This document shows positions 40,759 through 50,102 of a stretch of 64,000 nt of DNA, in pieces. Location: positions 1 through 64,000 of the forward strand of contig JARGOX010000023.1 of NCBI GenBank assembly GCA_029233925.1, in the 5' to 3' direction. The notes under the pieces are model-generated. The model saw nothing but the letters and a program-made list of their open reading frames with translations, ran no database searches and had not been told where the DNA came from. This DNA is from Rhizobiaceae bacterium. Its GTDB lineage: Bacteria > Pseudomonadota > Alphaproteobacteria > Rhizobiales > Rhizobiaceae. Within the stretch, counting starts at the first letter, position 1, and each line of letters starts with the position of its first letter. Made by a program: the position numbers and the translations under genes.

Positions 40759-41949
40759 GTGTCCAACCGTACCGTACAATCGAATGAAAATCAGAAGACC
40801 CTGAAATTGCTTTCCAGTTCCGCTGTCGCATTGATCCTGGCTTTATCCGCCAGCGGTGCAGTGGCCAACGATGCGTCATATCCTTTCATCATCGGTGAGC
40901 TTGAGCTGGAACTTGCAAATGACAATGTCTTTCGTTCCAATGATGCGGCCAGTGCGTTCAACAGCCTTAATCCGACTGTGGCACTCGCTGCGGAAATCGG
41001 ATTGACACCGGTTTTCTCAACGCATCTCGGATTGACGTTGGAGCAGGTTTTCGACCCGACAGACGACAATTATTTTCAGGACCTGGGTCTCTATGTCGAC
41101 ACGTTGCATCTGCAGGCCAATCTTGGCGACGTTGAAATCATCGCAGGTAAATTCGCACCATCTTTCGGTCAGGCGTGGGACGTAACGCCGGGTCTGTTCG
41201 GCACAGAACTTGTTGAAGACTACGAGATCACCGAAATGTTCGGCGTCGGCTTCGCCCTTCCCCTTGACGCGGGCGAGAAGGGTATTCATACGGTCCGCGC
41301 CAACAGCTTCCTTGTCGATACGACCTTTCTTTCTGAATCAATGTTCCGCAATCGCGGTAGAGTATCACGTTCAGATGGCGGCCCTGCCAACACCGGAAAG
41401 TTGAACAATTTCACCGCAACGCTGGACGGTGAGAATATGGCCGTTTTGCCTGGCCTGAGCTACAGTTTGGGCTTTGCCTATCTGTCAGCGGGTGAAGGGG
41501 ATCTCGCCAACGAAACCGGATATTCCCTCGGCCTGCTGCAGGAATTTGACTTGGACAATACAACAAAGGTGGGGATCAATGGGGAAGTCGCTCATTTCAA
41601 CAATGCCGGTGGGAGTTTCGACGATGCGACTTATTATACGGCTGGGCTTTCGTTGGCCCGGGGTCCCTGGCATGGAGAAATAGCAGGCACCATCCGTGAT
41701 ACAGGTTTCGATGGTGGTGGTTCTGCAACCGCACAGTTCATCCAGTTCTCAAGCGGTTATGACTTCGGCAATGATCTCGATATCAGTGCCGGCTATGCCT
41801 ACGGCGACGATGACGGAACCGATTCACATGTCTTTGGCATCAGGCTGACAAAAATCTTCGGCTTTTCATCACCGGGCGCCCCCGAAGAAGAACTGGATCT
41901 GCCGGAAACGCCGCGCAACCGTCCGACCGATATTGTCATCGTCCAATAG
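40759..41949 (+). CDS. Outer-membrane porin-like beta-barrel protein
   Basis: 396 residues. Signal peptide with cleavage near residue 36 (ASGAVANDAS). The rest is alternating polar/hydrophobic strands with many Gly, Asp and aromatic residues and no transmembrane helices: ILE-type strands such as FIIGELELELAND, LHLQANLGDVEIIAGKF and DLDISAGYAYGDD. This is the look of a phosphate-selective or general porin, though the C-terminal residue is not the usual Phe and a short proline-rich tail (PGAPEEELDLPETPRNRP) follows the last strand. GTG start at 40759 with CAGAGGA upstream. Acts in the outer membrane; substrate unknown. Confidence 0.65.
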   Translation: MSNRTVQSNENQKTLKLLSSSAVALILALSASGAVANDASYPFIIGELELELANDNVFRSNDAASAFNSLNPTVALAAEIGLTPVFSTHLGLTLEQVFDPTDDNYFQDLGLYVDTLHLQANLGDVEIIAGKFAPSFGQAWDVTPGLFGTELVEDYEITEMFGVGFALPLDAGEKGIHTVRANSFLVDTTFLSESMFRNRGRVSRSDGGPANTGKLNNFTATLDGENMAVLPGLSYSLGFAYLSAGEGDLANETGYSLGLLQEFDLDNTTKVGINGEVAHFNNAGGSFDDATYYTAGLSLARGPWHGEIAGTIRDTGFDGGGSATAQFIQFSSGYDFGNDLDISAGYAYGDDDGTDSHVFGIRLTKIFGFSSPGAPEEELDLPETPRNRPTDIVIVQ

Positions 41950-42031
41950 ATCTCACAAGGTCTTTGATGCGCCTGGCCTATCAGGTGTGGAAGAAACGCC
42001 ACCAGTTGCTGACTATGCGGGTTTTTATGAC

Positions 42032-42066
42032 GGCTTAGGCGGTTTTCCAATGATACCGCCTAAGCC
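42032..42066. terminator. Hairpin between convergent porin-like and XRE genes
   Basis: GGCTTAGGCGGT (42032-42043) and ACCGCCTAAGCC (42055-42066) form a perfect 12-bp stem with an 11-nt loop. It ends exactly where the minus-strand stop codon begins. Probable transcription terminator for one or both genes, with only a weak T-run. Confidence 0.6.
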
Positions 42067-42960
42067 CTAACGCGCGGGTAATTCCCTGATCTGTTGCTCA
42101 ATGAAACTTGCGACCCGGTCCGGACCATGGACCGCGATACGAATCAATTGATCAAAATGGCTGGTCAACGCCCTGATATGTTCGACTGAATTGACGACGA
42201 GATACATATTCCCCAGATAGACGGCAGCCCGCAAAGGTCCGAAAAGTGTGTAGGGGGCTGTATATGCTGCCCGACCATCATAGAGAAAAAGCCTGAAAGT
42301 CGGATATAATTCGTCGATCAGTTCAATCATATGATCAAGTTGCTGGTGCCGTGTATCAACGGAAATGCCCTCCCAGATACCCTGCCCCCGCGCAAATTGT
42401 TCCATGCGCTGAATGGGCATGCAGACCTCAATGTCGGACTCAGGTCGGCGCGAATAGGTCAATTGGTCTTTTGCCTGCCGGTCACGGGCCAATTGCGTAT
42501 CTGTATTGTGGGCATTGAATTCGAAATTGCGGACAGCCTCTGTGCGCAGCAGATCCGGCAAGGCGCTGGGTGCATAGCGTATCTTGTATCCAATGGCCTC
42601 GCGGTGCCACTCGGCGATCTTGCGGCTGCCGGTAACGTCGTTGACCCGTTCGACATCCATCATGGGAGCTGTCTCTTCATCGAAGGTCTCGTTGGCAATC
42701 AAGCCCATCAACCAGTCCAGAGAAACACCATAGGTGCGCGCAATGGCGCACAGGGTTTCGGCACGCGGCAATCGTGTCGAATCAGGCGCCAGAAACTGAC
42801 TCAGCGCAGAGCGGTCGATACCGATGCTCTTTGAGAATCGGCTGAGATTGAAGCCCTTCTTGGCGATCAGCAGCGCCATGCGATCACGAAAGACCTCGGC
42901 GACGTCGCGCTTGTCAGTGTGCTCCACTTTATCTTGTTGTGTTTTGTCTCCATTTTTCAT
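42067..42960 (-). CDS. XRE-family regulator with DUF5753-like C-terminal domain
   Basis: 297 residues. The N-terminal HTH (about 22-85) reads GFNLSRFSKSIGIDRSALSQFL. The C-terminal ~200 residues contain APSALPDLLRTEAV and a later LTSHFDQLIRIAVHGPDR, which resemble the two ends of the DUF5753 effector domain found in actinobacterial XRE proteins, only loosely. In context it probably regulates the divergent desaturase gene (117-bp gap with phased direct repeats). Ligand unknown. The similarity to DUF5753 is by eye and should be taken as tentative. Confidence 0.75.
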   Translation of the reverse strand: MKNGDKTQQDKVEHTDKRDVAEVFRDRMALLIAKKGFNLSRFSKSIGIDRSALSQFLAPDSTRLPRAETLCAIARTYGVSLDWLMGLIANETFDEETAPMMDVERVNDVTGSRKIAEWHREAIGYKIRYAPSALPDLLRTEAVRNFEFNAHNTDTQLARDRQAKDQLTYSRRPESDIEVCMPIQRMEQFARGQGIWEGISVDTRHQQLDHMIELIDELYPTFRLFLYDGRAAYTAPYTLFGPLRAAVYLGNMYLVVNSVEHIRALTSHFDQLIRIAVHGPDRVASFIEQQIRELPAR

Positions 42961-42972
42961 TATTCATCACAA

Positions 42973-43023
42973 CTCACATTGATTTCTACTTATTCTCACT
43001 TTTATTGGCGAATTCCCACATTG
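42973..43023. promoter_or_regulatory. Three phased direct repeats in the XRE/desaturase promoter region
   Basis: CTCACATTG (42973), CTCACTTTT (42995) and CCCACATTG (43015) are similar 9-mers at 22- and 20-bp steps, about two helical turns. They sit between divergent XRE and desaturase genes, where an XRE protein would be expected to bind. Confidence 0.35.
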
Positions 43024-43077
43024 TCCAGCATAGCCCTGTTGCGAGATAATCCGATCCTGCATACAGGGGACAATCGA

Positions 43078-43992
43078 ATGATATTAAAGAACAATCTGGA
43101 GTGGCGCACTGTCGCTCTGATCATATTTTGCTACGCAATCTGGTTGCTGTTGGTTTTTGGCCTGTCTCGCTATTCGATTGTTATCGCCTGCCTGGCTTTG
43201 ATACCGGTCATTACATTGCATTCCTCACTGCAACATGAGTGCCTTCACGGACATCCGTTCCGTTGGTCTTTTCTCAATGACGCTTTGGCTTCTGTTCCAA
43301 TCGGCCTGTTCATACCCTATTTGCGCTTCAAGGACTCCCATCTCAAACACCATCAGAATGCCCAAATCTGCGACCCTTTTGATGATCCGGAAAGCTGGTA
43401 TCTCGAACAGGCCTTCTGGCATCGCCTGCCACGCGTTCTGAAATTCCTGTTCGATGTCAACAATACACTTGCCGGAAGGCTCTTGCTGGGTCCGGGATTC
43501 GTGCTTATCCGCACTGCGATCACCGACGGTCGGGCCATGTTTGGGGGTGACAGGATGGTCCTGCGCGCCTGGGCAATCCATCTGTCCTTGCTGGTTCCAT
43601 TGGTGGCGATCATCGCACAATGGGCGCCCATGGCACCGGTGGCCTATTTGCTGGCATCCTATGGTGGCCTGTCTCTGCTGATGATGCGCACCTATCTTGA
43701 GCATCAGGCAGAAGAAAACGCCCGGGGACGCTCCGTCATCATCGAGGACAAGAGCCTGCTGAGCCTGTTGTTTCTGAACAACAATCTGCATGCTGTTCAC
43801 CACGCCTATCCTGCTGTCGCCTGGCACCAATTGCCTTCGCTTTACCAACGAAACCGCAATCGTTTTCTTGCCATGAACAAAGGCTATTATTACCGCAATT
43901 ATGCGGAGATCCTGCGACAGTTCGCCTTCCGCAGGAAAGAACATGTGCCCTTTCCGGAAAGCCTTGTCGCGGATCAAAGTCCCAAGACATGA
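43078..43992 (+). CDS. Membrane fatty-acid-desaturase family protein
   Basis: 304 residues. About four transmembrane segments and the three histidine boxes of membrane di-iron desaturases/hydroxylases: HECLHGH (53-59), HLKHH (88-92) and HAVHH (238-242). The family oxidises acyl or other alkyl chains using O2. The ATG at 43078 has AGGGGA 8 nt upstream. Its stop overlaps the next start (ATGA), so it is translationally coupled to the PhnD-like gene, an uncommon partner. Substrate unknown. Confidence 0.88.
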   Translation: MILKNNLEWRTVALIIFCYAIWLLLVFGLSRYSIVIACLALIPVITLHSSLQHECLHGHPFRWSFLNDALASVPIGLFIPYLRFKDSHLKHHQNAQICDPFDDPESWYLEQAFWHRLPRVLKFLFDVNNTLAGRLLLGPGFVLIRTAITDGRAMFGGDRMVLRAWAIHLSLLVPLVAIIAQWAPMAPVAYLLASYGGLSLLMMRTYLEHQAEENARGRSVIIEDKSLLSLLFLNNNLHAVHHAYPAVAWHQLPSLYQRNRNRFLAMNKGYYYRNYAEILRQFAFRRKEHVPFPESLVADQSPKT

Positions 43993-44786
43993 TGCACAGT
44001 GACACCCAGACGATTGCGGCACTACCGATGTACGACTGGCCTGAGCTTTTCAGCGCCCATGATGTCTATTGGTCCACTCTTGCGGAAAGTCTGAGGGCCT
44101 TTGGATTTCCGGCTCCACCAGAACTGACCCGCACCATGCCAGAGGAACTGCTGTGGTGCGATGAGCAGTTGCTGCTTTCACAAACATGCGGACTGCCTCT
44201 GGTGCGGGACCTGTCTCCTTGCGTTCAGGTGGTCGGGACACCGGCCTATGACATTGCATGCGGGGCCGGTTCCTATTTCAGTGTGATCGTCGTCAGACAA
44301 GACAGCACAGCGGATAAACTTGAAGATCTTTATGGCATGCGGCTTGCTTACAATTGCCGCAATTCACAGTCTGGCTATGCAGCGCTCGCCTATATGCTGC
44401 GTGGACAGGCGCAATCCGGTCGTTTTTTCAGCGAAAGCCGGTGTACCGGCTCGCATCGCGCATCGATCCGTGACGTGGCTTCCGGCAAATCCGACCTTGC
44501 AGCCATTGATGCGGTGAGCTGGAAATTGGCGCTGCGCCATGAAGGTGCCGCCCAGGCGCTGCGGGTTTTGGCCACCACGACCCCCACGCCCGGATTGCCA
44601 ATGATTTGCGCCAAACGACCTGATTGGTCATCGGACCGCATCCATATGGCCGTGGTAGAGGCCATGGCGGCACTGGACACGGACACAATGGATGCTTTGC
44701 TCCTGACAGGTTTTGCACAAACCACACTTGCCGATTACGCGATCATTGCGCGCAATCATGCAATCGTAGAAGGTTTCACCATGTGA
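43989..44786 (+). CDS. PhnD-like substrate-binding-fold protein lacking a signal peptide
   Basis: 265 residues. It matches the PhnD / phosphonate-phosphite binding superfamily: SPCVQVVGTPAYD, DLYGMRLAYNCRNSQSGYA, CTGSHRASIRDVASGKSDLAAIDAVSW. The N-terminus (MMHSDTQTIAALPMYDWPE) has no signal peptide or lipobox, and no ABC permease or ATPase follows. It is therefore likely cytosolic, as a ligand sensor or enzyme-associated protein (inference). Overlaps the desaturase by 4 bp. Confidence 0.8.
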   Translation: MMHSDTQTIAALPMYDWPELFSAHDVYWSTLAESLRAFGFPAPPELTRTMPEELLWCDEQLLLSQTCGLPLVRDLSPCVQVVGTPAYDIACGAGSYFSVIVVRQDSTADKLEDLYGMRLAYNCRNSQSGYAALAYMLRGQAQSGRFFSESRCTGSHRASIRDVASGKSDLAAIDAVSWKLALRHEGAAQALRVLATTTPTPGLPMICAKRPDWSSDRIHMAVVEAMAALDTDTMDALLLTGFAQTTLADYAIIARNHAIVEGFTM

Positions 44787-44926
44787 TCTGCACGCGACCA
44801 GGATTGCCATGGTTTACAGTTGCCGCCGGAATGTTAGATATATGCAACAGCTGACCGGGACTGCCCCTGAACCGGCAACAAACACTTTGAAAAGCCAACA
44901 CCCAACGACTGAGAAAAGAGAAACCC

Positions 44927-46240
44927 ATGCCTCTCAAGCCAGCCTATGACGCGATTATTATCGGTGCAGGAGTCATCGGTGCCTGTACTGCTTTCGAGTT
45001 GGCGAAGAAGGGCTGGAAAACACTGTCGATCGACAAGCTGCCTGAGGCCGGCTACGGATCGACTTCGGGGTCCTGCGCCATTATCCGGACCTATTATTCG
45101 GCGCTGGAATCATGCGCCATTGCCTATGAAGGCTGGCACTATTGGCGCGACTGGGAACGCTATATCGGTGTTCCCGATGAACTGGGCCTGATCAAATATC
45201 ACAATACAGGCTGCCTCGTTATCAAGACTGAACACAACAATGATCTGTCCAGGGTCTGTGAAATGATGGATCGTATCGGTTGCCCCTATGAGGATGTGCC
45301 GGTTGAGGCTATCAGCCAGCGCCTGCCCAATGTGGATACGCGACAATTCGAACCCGCCAAACGACCGGAAGATGCGGGATTTGGCGAGGCAACGGGCCCG
45401 AGCATCGGTGGGGCCGTATTCTTTCCCAATGGCGGATATGTCAATGATCCCAAATTGTCAGCCCATAATGCGCAAAGAGGCGCCGAGCAGTTTGGCGCGG
45501 AGTTCCTGTTCAATGCTGAAGTGGCCGAAATCACAACGGACAACAACCGGATTACCGGTGTTGTGCTGGACGATGGGAGGCAGATCAGTGCGCCGGTGGT
45601 GATCAATGTCGCCGGCCCACATTCAGCCAAAATCAACAGGATGGCCGGTGTTGAAGACGGCATGAAAATCAAGACCCGCGCCTTGCGGCATGAAGTGGCC
45701 CATGTGCCCGCACCCGATGGCATGAATTTCGAAAAGGACGGAATGGTCTATTCCGACAGCGACATTCACACCTATTGTCGTCCCGAAATAGGCAATCACA
45801 TCCTCATTGGTTCGGAAGACCCGGAATGCGACGGCAAAGAATGGGTAGATGATCCCGACAATTACAATGATGATTTTTCCGAGCAATGGAATGTGCTCGT
45901 CATGCGCATGGCACAAAGACTGCCGCGATTGCATATTCCATCAAAGACACGCGGCGTTGTGGCACTTTACGATGTAACGGATGACTGGATGCCGATCTAT
46001 GACCGCAGTGATCTCGACGGGTTTTACATGGCCATCGGAACGAGCGGCAATCAGTTCAAGAACGCACCCGTTGCGGGAAAAATGATGGCCGCACTCATTG
46101 AAGCGTGCGAAAACGGTCACGATCATGATCGCGATCCCTTGCAGTTTCACCTCGATCATCTCGAAATGGATATTTCCCTTGGCAGCTTTTCGAGAAACCG
46201 TGAAATTAATCAGGATTCGAGCTTCTCCGTCATAGGGTGA
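44927..46240 (+). CDS. DadA/SoxB-type FAD-dependent amine oxidoreductase
   Basis: 437 residues. The Rossmann motif AIIIGAGVIGACTAFELAKKGW (about 9-30) and DGFYMAIGTSGNQFKNAPVAG near the C-terminus are those of the DAO / glycine-oxidase / sarcosine-oxidase family. It oxidises a secondary or D-amino compound; the substrate is unknown. It lies 140 bp after the PhnD-like gene on the same strand and probably belongs to the same module. Its 3' end overlaps the convergent fkbM-type gene by 31 bp. Confidence 0.88.
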   Translation: MPLKPAYDAIIIGAGVIGACTAFELAKKGWKTLSIDKLPEAGYGSTSGSCAIIRTYYSALESCAIAYEGWHYWRDWERYIGVPDELGLIKYHNTGCLVIKTEHNNDLSRVCEMMDRIGCPYEDVPVEAISQRLPNVDTRQFEPAKRPEDAGFGEATGPSIGGAVFFPNGGYVNDPKLSAHNAQRGAEQFGAEFLFNAEVAEITTDNNRITGVVLDDGRQISAPVVINVAGPHSAKINRMAGVEDGMKIKTRALRHEVAHVPAPDGMNFEKDGMVYSDSDIHTYCRPEIGNHILIGSEDPECDGKEWVDDPDNYNDDFSEQWNVLVMRMAQRLPRLHIPSKTRGVVALYDVTDDWMPIYDRSDLDGFYMAIGTSGNQFKNAPVAGKMMAALIEACENGHDHDRDPLQFHLDHLEMDISLGSFSRNREINQDSSFSVIG

Positions 46241-47073
46241 AGCAACAGAACATTTTCACCGGTGTTTCCGCCGACAGTGTAGCCGAGCGACTTGAGGTGC
46301 TCGACACAATCCTCTTGCCAGTGCTCCTTCAAGACGGTCTCAATCAGCACGGCCTTCGGCCATAGGGATTTGTTTTCGGGCGTCATGAGCGGCAGCAGTG
46401 CGCGGTCTTCAAAACCCTCGATATCAATTTTCAAAAGGTCAACATGATTGATCAGCCGGCTTTTCAACGCATCGGCCAAAGGCACGATCTTGATATCGAC
46501 AAAAACCTTGGCGCTGGATGCATCCGGCACAATTGTTGCCGTTCCAATGTTTGTGCCGCCATTTGAATAGAGACGCATGCGGGATTTTTCCGGTCCGACC
46601 CCCAGATTGATGGCTTCTATCGATGAAAACCCGTTGGTTTTGCTGTTGAAAGACAGTTTTGCATAGGTTCTGGGATGAGGCTCAAATGATAGAATTCGTG
46701 CCTTGTCACCGCAGTTTTTAGCCACGAACAGGCTGTAAGTACCGATGTTTGCACCGACATCAACAAAGACCATACCCGGTTTGAGCAATGGCTTGATGAG
46801 CGCGCGCTCCGGTATTTCCGGAAGATGCCCCCGTCCAACTGCTGTTCTGTCGCAATAATTTTCCAGCGGGTAGGCCCGAATCTGGACACCTTCAATTTCG
46901 ATATCGAACGGTCCGGGAAATCGACTGGCCAGTTTTTTGCGGATGATCTTTCGATAGCTGCGAGCAATGTTCTTGTGCGTGGCAAGAGTCCAGATCAAAC
47001 GGGGCACAATCCCGATCTCCCGCTTGCCGAATTCGGAAATCAGGTCCAGTTTCCGCTCCTTTTTCAACGTCAT
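46210..47073 (-). CDS. FkbM-family SAM-dependent methyltransferase
   Basis: 287 residues. SAM-binding motif FVDVGANIGTYSLFVAKN (about 109-127), RILSFEPHPRTY, and DLLKIDIEGFEDRALL near residue 215, all characteristic of FkbM methyltransferases. These methylate sugars or other hydroxyl groups in glycans and antibiotics. Good ribosome-binding site (AAGAGGTAG) before ATG 47073. It is adjacent to the glycosyltransferase operon on the other strand, so glycan O-methylation is likely but inferred. Confidence 0.87.
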   Translation of the reverse strand: MTLKKERKLDLISEFGKREIGIVPRLIWTLATHKNIARSYRKIIRKKLASRFPGPFDIEIEGVQIRAYPLENYCDRTAVGRGHLPEIPERALIKPLLKPGMVFVDVGANIGTYSLFVAKNCGDKARILSFEPHPRTYAKLSFNSKTNGFSSIEAINLGVGPEKSRMRLYSNGGTNIGTATIVPDASSAKVFVDIKIVPLADALKSRLINHVDLLKIDIEGFEDRALLPLMTPENKSLWPKAVLIETVLKEHWQEDCVEHLKSLGYTVGGNTGENVLLLHPMTEKLES

Positions 47074-47094
47074 CTACCTCTTACGCTCTCACGC

Positions 47095-47376
47095 TTAAAC
47101 ATGTGACACGACCAACCCATTGTGAATGAACATATACAATAGCGCGGCAGCGGGGCCAATGATGCATATGCACAATACGGACTGAATTTTCTCGTTCAAG
47201 CACCCGTTCATTGATCTGTTGGTGGATGCCTGATCAAAAAGCGGCGTTTCCATGACGATAATTCCGGCCTCAGCAATGCGCACAGCATCGATTGGCAATT
47301 GGGCATATGCACTTTCGCTGTGTTTAACGGTGGCATTTTGAGCTTCTGAGCCCTGAAACAGTGCCTCTATTGCCAC
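47095..47376 (-). CDS. Hypothetical short protein with a C-terminal membrane segment
   Basis: A 93-codon frame directly upstream of the fkbM-type gene (21-bp gap, same strand). The first two thirds are polar; the end is a hydrophobic segment (VLCICIIGPAAALLYMFI). The start would be GTG with no clear ribosome-binding site, and I recognise no family. It may be a chance frame; the rest of this 560-bp intergenic region has nothing else I can support. Confidence 0.25.
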   Translation of the reverse strand: MAIEALFQGSEAQNATVKHSESAYAQLPIDAVRIAEAGIIVMETPLFDQASTNRSMNGCLNEKIQSVLCICIIGPAAALLYMFIHNGLVVSHV

Positions 47377-47637
47377 ATATGGTCAAATTCAGCGCAAATT
47401 CAGCCGATTACCTGTTGCCGGATGGTGTCTCGCTTCACATTAGAGCAAAAGGGCCGTGACATATGACCGACAACAAACTATTTAAAGTTCACTGGAATTA
47501 AGCCATTTGTAGCGCGTAGGTTCAAATATGAGGGAAATGCGGAGATGCTTGATTCTGGAATATCTGCGCGTTTGCAACCCTCTCTCTCCATCAATCGACA
47601 TAAAAACGATGCCTGAAATCATGGCAAGTGGGAACCT

Positions 47638-48843
47638 GTGAACCAAGCCGCACATCTCATACTCTACGGCCATGATACCTTTGGTCTCGGACATATCAGG
47701 CGCAATCGCAAAATTGCGAGTGCGCTTGTCGATTGCTATGGTGATATTCGTGTCACCATTATTACGGGGTCAGGCCTGTCGGGTGAATATGCCTCGCATC
47801 CGCGTATCGATTATGTTGAAATCCCACCAGTTGAAAAGCTGCCGGATGGCCGCTATCAATCAGGTGAAGGTGGTCTGTCCTACGCAGAGACCATTGCAGC
47901 GCGCACGCAAGCCATTGGCGCACTGGCCCAATCTCAGCCCGCCGATATTTTCATCGCCGACAAGGAACCACTGGGGCTGGGTGGTGAACTCTCTGTTGCG
48001 ATCAAGCATTTCAAGGCATCAGGCACCACAATGGTGCTGGGATTGCGCGACGTGCTCGACGAAGCGGTGCAACTGAAAAAGGAATGGCAGAAAAAGGGCT
48101 ATTTTGGCGCTCTGGACAATCTTTATGATCAGATATGGATCTATGGATCAGAACAATTCTACAAACCGCTGGAGGGTTTGGGGCTGCCTGAACACGTTCT
48201 GGAAAAATGCCAATACACCGGCTTCCTGTACCAGCCAAATCTGGAATTTGACCTGACACCGGCGATGGGCTTGCCGAAGGACTATCTGCTGGTGACAACC
48301 GGTGGCGGCGGAGATGGTGACCCGCTGATGGACGCAGTGCTCAATGCCTATGAGAATGGATCCGAGATCCCCTGCCCCTCTGTGCTGCTTCTTGGGCCCT
48401 ATTCTGACAGTGGATACGCTGAACAGGTGAAACAGCGGGCCGCAGGTATCGACGGCATTCATGTCATCGGTTTTGATTCAGAGCCGGAAGTCTTGATCAG
48501 AAATGCCAGAGCCGTAATTGGCATGTGCGGGTATAATACCTTTTGTGAAGTCATCGCCCGCAACAAACCGGTCTTGTTCGTGCCAAGACAAATGCCACGC
48601 ATGGAACAGTTCATCCGGGCGAACCGGGCCAAAGAACTTGGTTATTGCGACGTCATTTTAAGCGCGGATGCTGCAAACCCCGATGCTATGGCCCATGCCA
48701 TAAGACAGCTCATTGACAGTTCAAATTTGCCACCTGCAATACATGACTTTGATGCGGCGGGTCTTGAATATATCTGCGGACAGGTCGGCTCCATTTTGGA
48801 GGAGCGCCGACAAGAAACACTCAAGGTGGAGCCGGCACTTTGA
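47638..48843 (+). CDS. Glycosyltransferase of the MurG-like COG4671 type, gene 1 of four
   Basis: 401 residues. N-terminal YGHDTFGLGHIRRN and C-terminal GMCGYNTFCEVIARNKPVLFVPR followed by EQFIRANRAKELG are the pattern of the 'predicted glycosyltransferase' group with a MurG/GT28-like GT-B fold. GTG start at 47638. Its stop overlaps the start of the next gene by 4 bp. No signal peptide or TM segment, so it acts in the cytosol. It is a paralogue of the third gene of the operon. Confidence 0.82.
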   Translation: MNQAAHLILYGHDTFGLGHIRRNRKIASALVDCYGDIRVTIITGSGLSGEYASHPRIDYVEIPPVEKLPDGRYQSGEGGLSYAETIAARTQAIGALAQSQPADIFIADKEPLGLGGELSVAIKHFKASGTTMVLGLRDVLDEAVQLKKEWQKKGYFGALDNLYDQIWIYGSEQFYKPLEGLGLPEHVLEKCQYTGFLYQPNLEFDLTPAMGLPKDYLLVTTGGGGDGDPLMDAVLNAYENGSEIPCPSVLLLGPYSDSGYAEQVKQRAAGIDGIHVIGFDSEPEVLIRNARAVIGMCGYNTFCEVIARNKPVLFVPRQMPRMEQFIRANRAKELGYCDVILSADAANPDAMAHAIRQLIDSSNLPPAIHDFDAAGLEYICGQVGSILEERRQETLKVEPAL

Positions 48844-50102
48844 AAGCCCACACGATAGTGGTGGTGCTGAAAGGCTATCCCAGACTTTCTGAGACCTTCA
48901 TTGCCCAGGAATTGCTGGAACTGGAGCGCCGCGGATTTGATCTTCATATTTTTGCGCTGCGCAAACCCACCGACAAGGCGCGCCATCCGATCCATTCCGA
49001 GATCAAGGCACCGGTTACCTATCTTCCGGAATATCTTCATGAGGAGCCCCTGCGTGTCCTGAAAGGCTGGTGGGCGTCCCGCAAGAAATCTGGCTTCAGG
49101 CTTGCCATGCGGACATTTCTTGCCGATCTGCGTCGCGATTTTACCCGCAACAGAATCAGACGGTTTGGACAATCACTGGTTCTGGCGCGTGAATTGCCGA
49201 GCAATATTCAATGGCTTTATGCGCATTTTATTCATACGCCCGCATCTGTGACCTACTACGCCCATATGATCAATTCGATCGGATGGAGTTGTTCGGCGCA
49301 TGCAAAGGATATCTGGACCTCGCCGGATTGGGAACTGTCTGAAAAGCTCAACGATGCTGCCTGGACGGTAACCTGCACCCGGAGCGGTTATCAGCATCTG
49401 CAATCCCTTGCCGACCGGGTCAATGCGGTTCATCTGGTGCATCATGGCCTGGACCTGAGCCGATTCCCGCGCATGGAGCGCCCTGCGTCATCACGCGATG
49501 GCAGCCAGCCGGATGATCCGGTTCACATAGTGACCGTTGGCCGGGCGGTTCCAAAAAAGGGACTCGACACACTTGTCGATGCGCTTGCCCTGTTGCCGCA
49601 GAACCTTCATTGGAAATGGACACATATCGGTGGTGGTGAGCTGTCAAAGCCAATCGCCCAACAGATCTCCAGACTGGGTCTCACCGACCGCGCGGAAATG
49701 CTCGGTTCAAAGCCACAGGAATTTGTCCTGCAAACCTATCGCGACAGTGACTTTTTCGTATTGCCTTGCAGAATTGCCGACGACGGCGACAGGGATGGGC
49801 TGCCCAATGTGCTTGTTGAAGCACAGAGCCAGAGCCTGGCCTGCATTTCCTCTCCCATTTCAGGGATCGTCGAGTTGATCGAAGACGGCGAGAATGGCCT
49901 GCTGACACCCCCCAATGATGCGGCGGCGCTTGCCAAAGCGATCGAGACCCTGATCACCACTCCGTCATTGCGTGCACGCATGGGCGAAAAGGGCGCGACA
50001 AAAGTTGAGAAACAGTTCGATCATCTCTCGCAGATTGAACAACTCGTCACCCTGTTCGAAGAGGCTGGTGTAAAGCACATTGGCCAAGAAGCGGCACAAT
50101 GA
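48840..50102 (+). CDS. GT4-type glycosyltransferase, gene 2 of four
   Basis: 420 residues, GT-B fold. YPRLSETFIAQELLELERRG at the front and the donor-site region DGLPNVLVEAQSQSLACISSPISGIVE (EX7E-type) near residue 320-345 are those of GT family 4. TTG start overlapping the previous stop (TTGA), which implies coupled translation. Probably adds a hexose or amino sugar from a nucleotide donor; identity unknown. Confidence 0.88.
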   Translation: MKAHTIVVVLKGYPRLSETFIAQELLELERRGFDLHIFALRKPTDKARHPIHSEIKAPVTYLPEYLHEEPLRVLKGWWASRKKSGFRLAMRTFLADLRRDFTRNRIRRFGQSLVLARELPSNIQWLYAHFIHTPASVTYYAHMINSIGWSCSAHAKDIWTSPDWELSEKLNDAAWTVTCTRSGYQHLQSLADRVNAVHLVHHGLDLSRFPRMERPASSRDGSQPDDPVHIVTVGRAVPKKGLDTLVDALALLPQNLHWKWTHIGGGELSKPIAQQISRLGLTDRAEMLGSKPQEFVLQTYRDSDFFVLPCRIADDGDRDGLPNVLVEAQSQSLACISSPISGIVELIEDGENGLLTPPNDAAALAKAIETLITTPSLRARMGEKGATKVEKQFDHLSQIEQLVTLFEEAGVKHIGQEAAQ

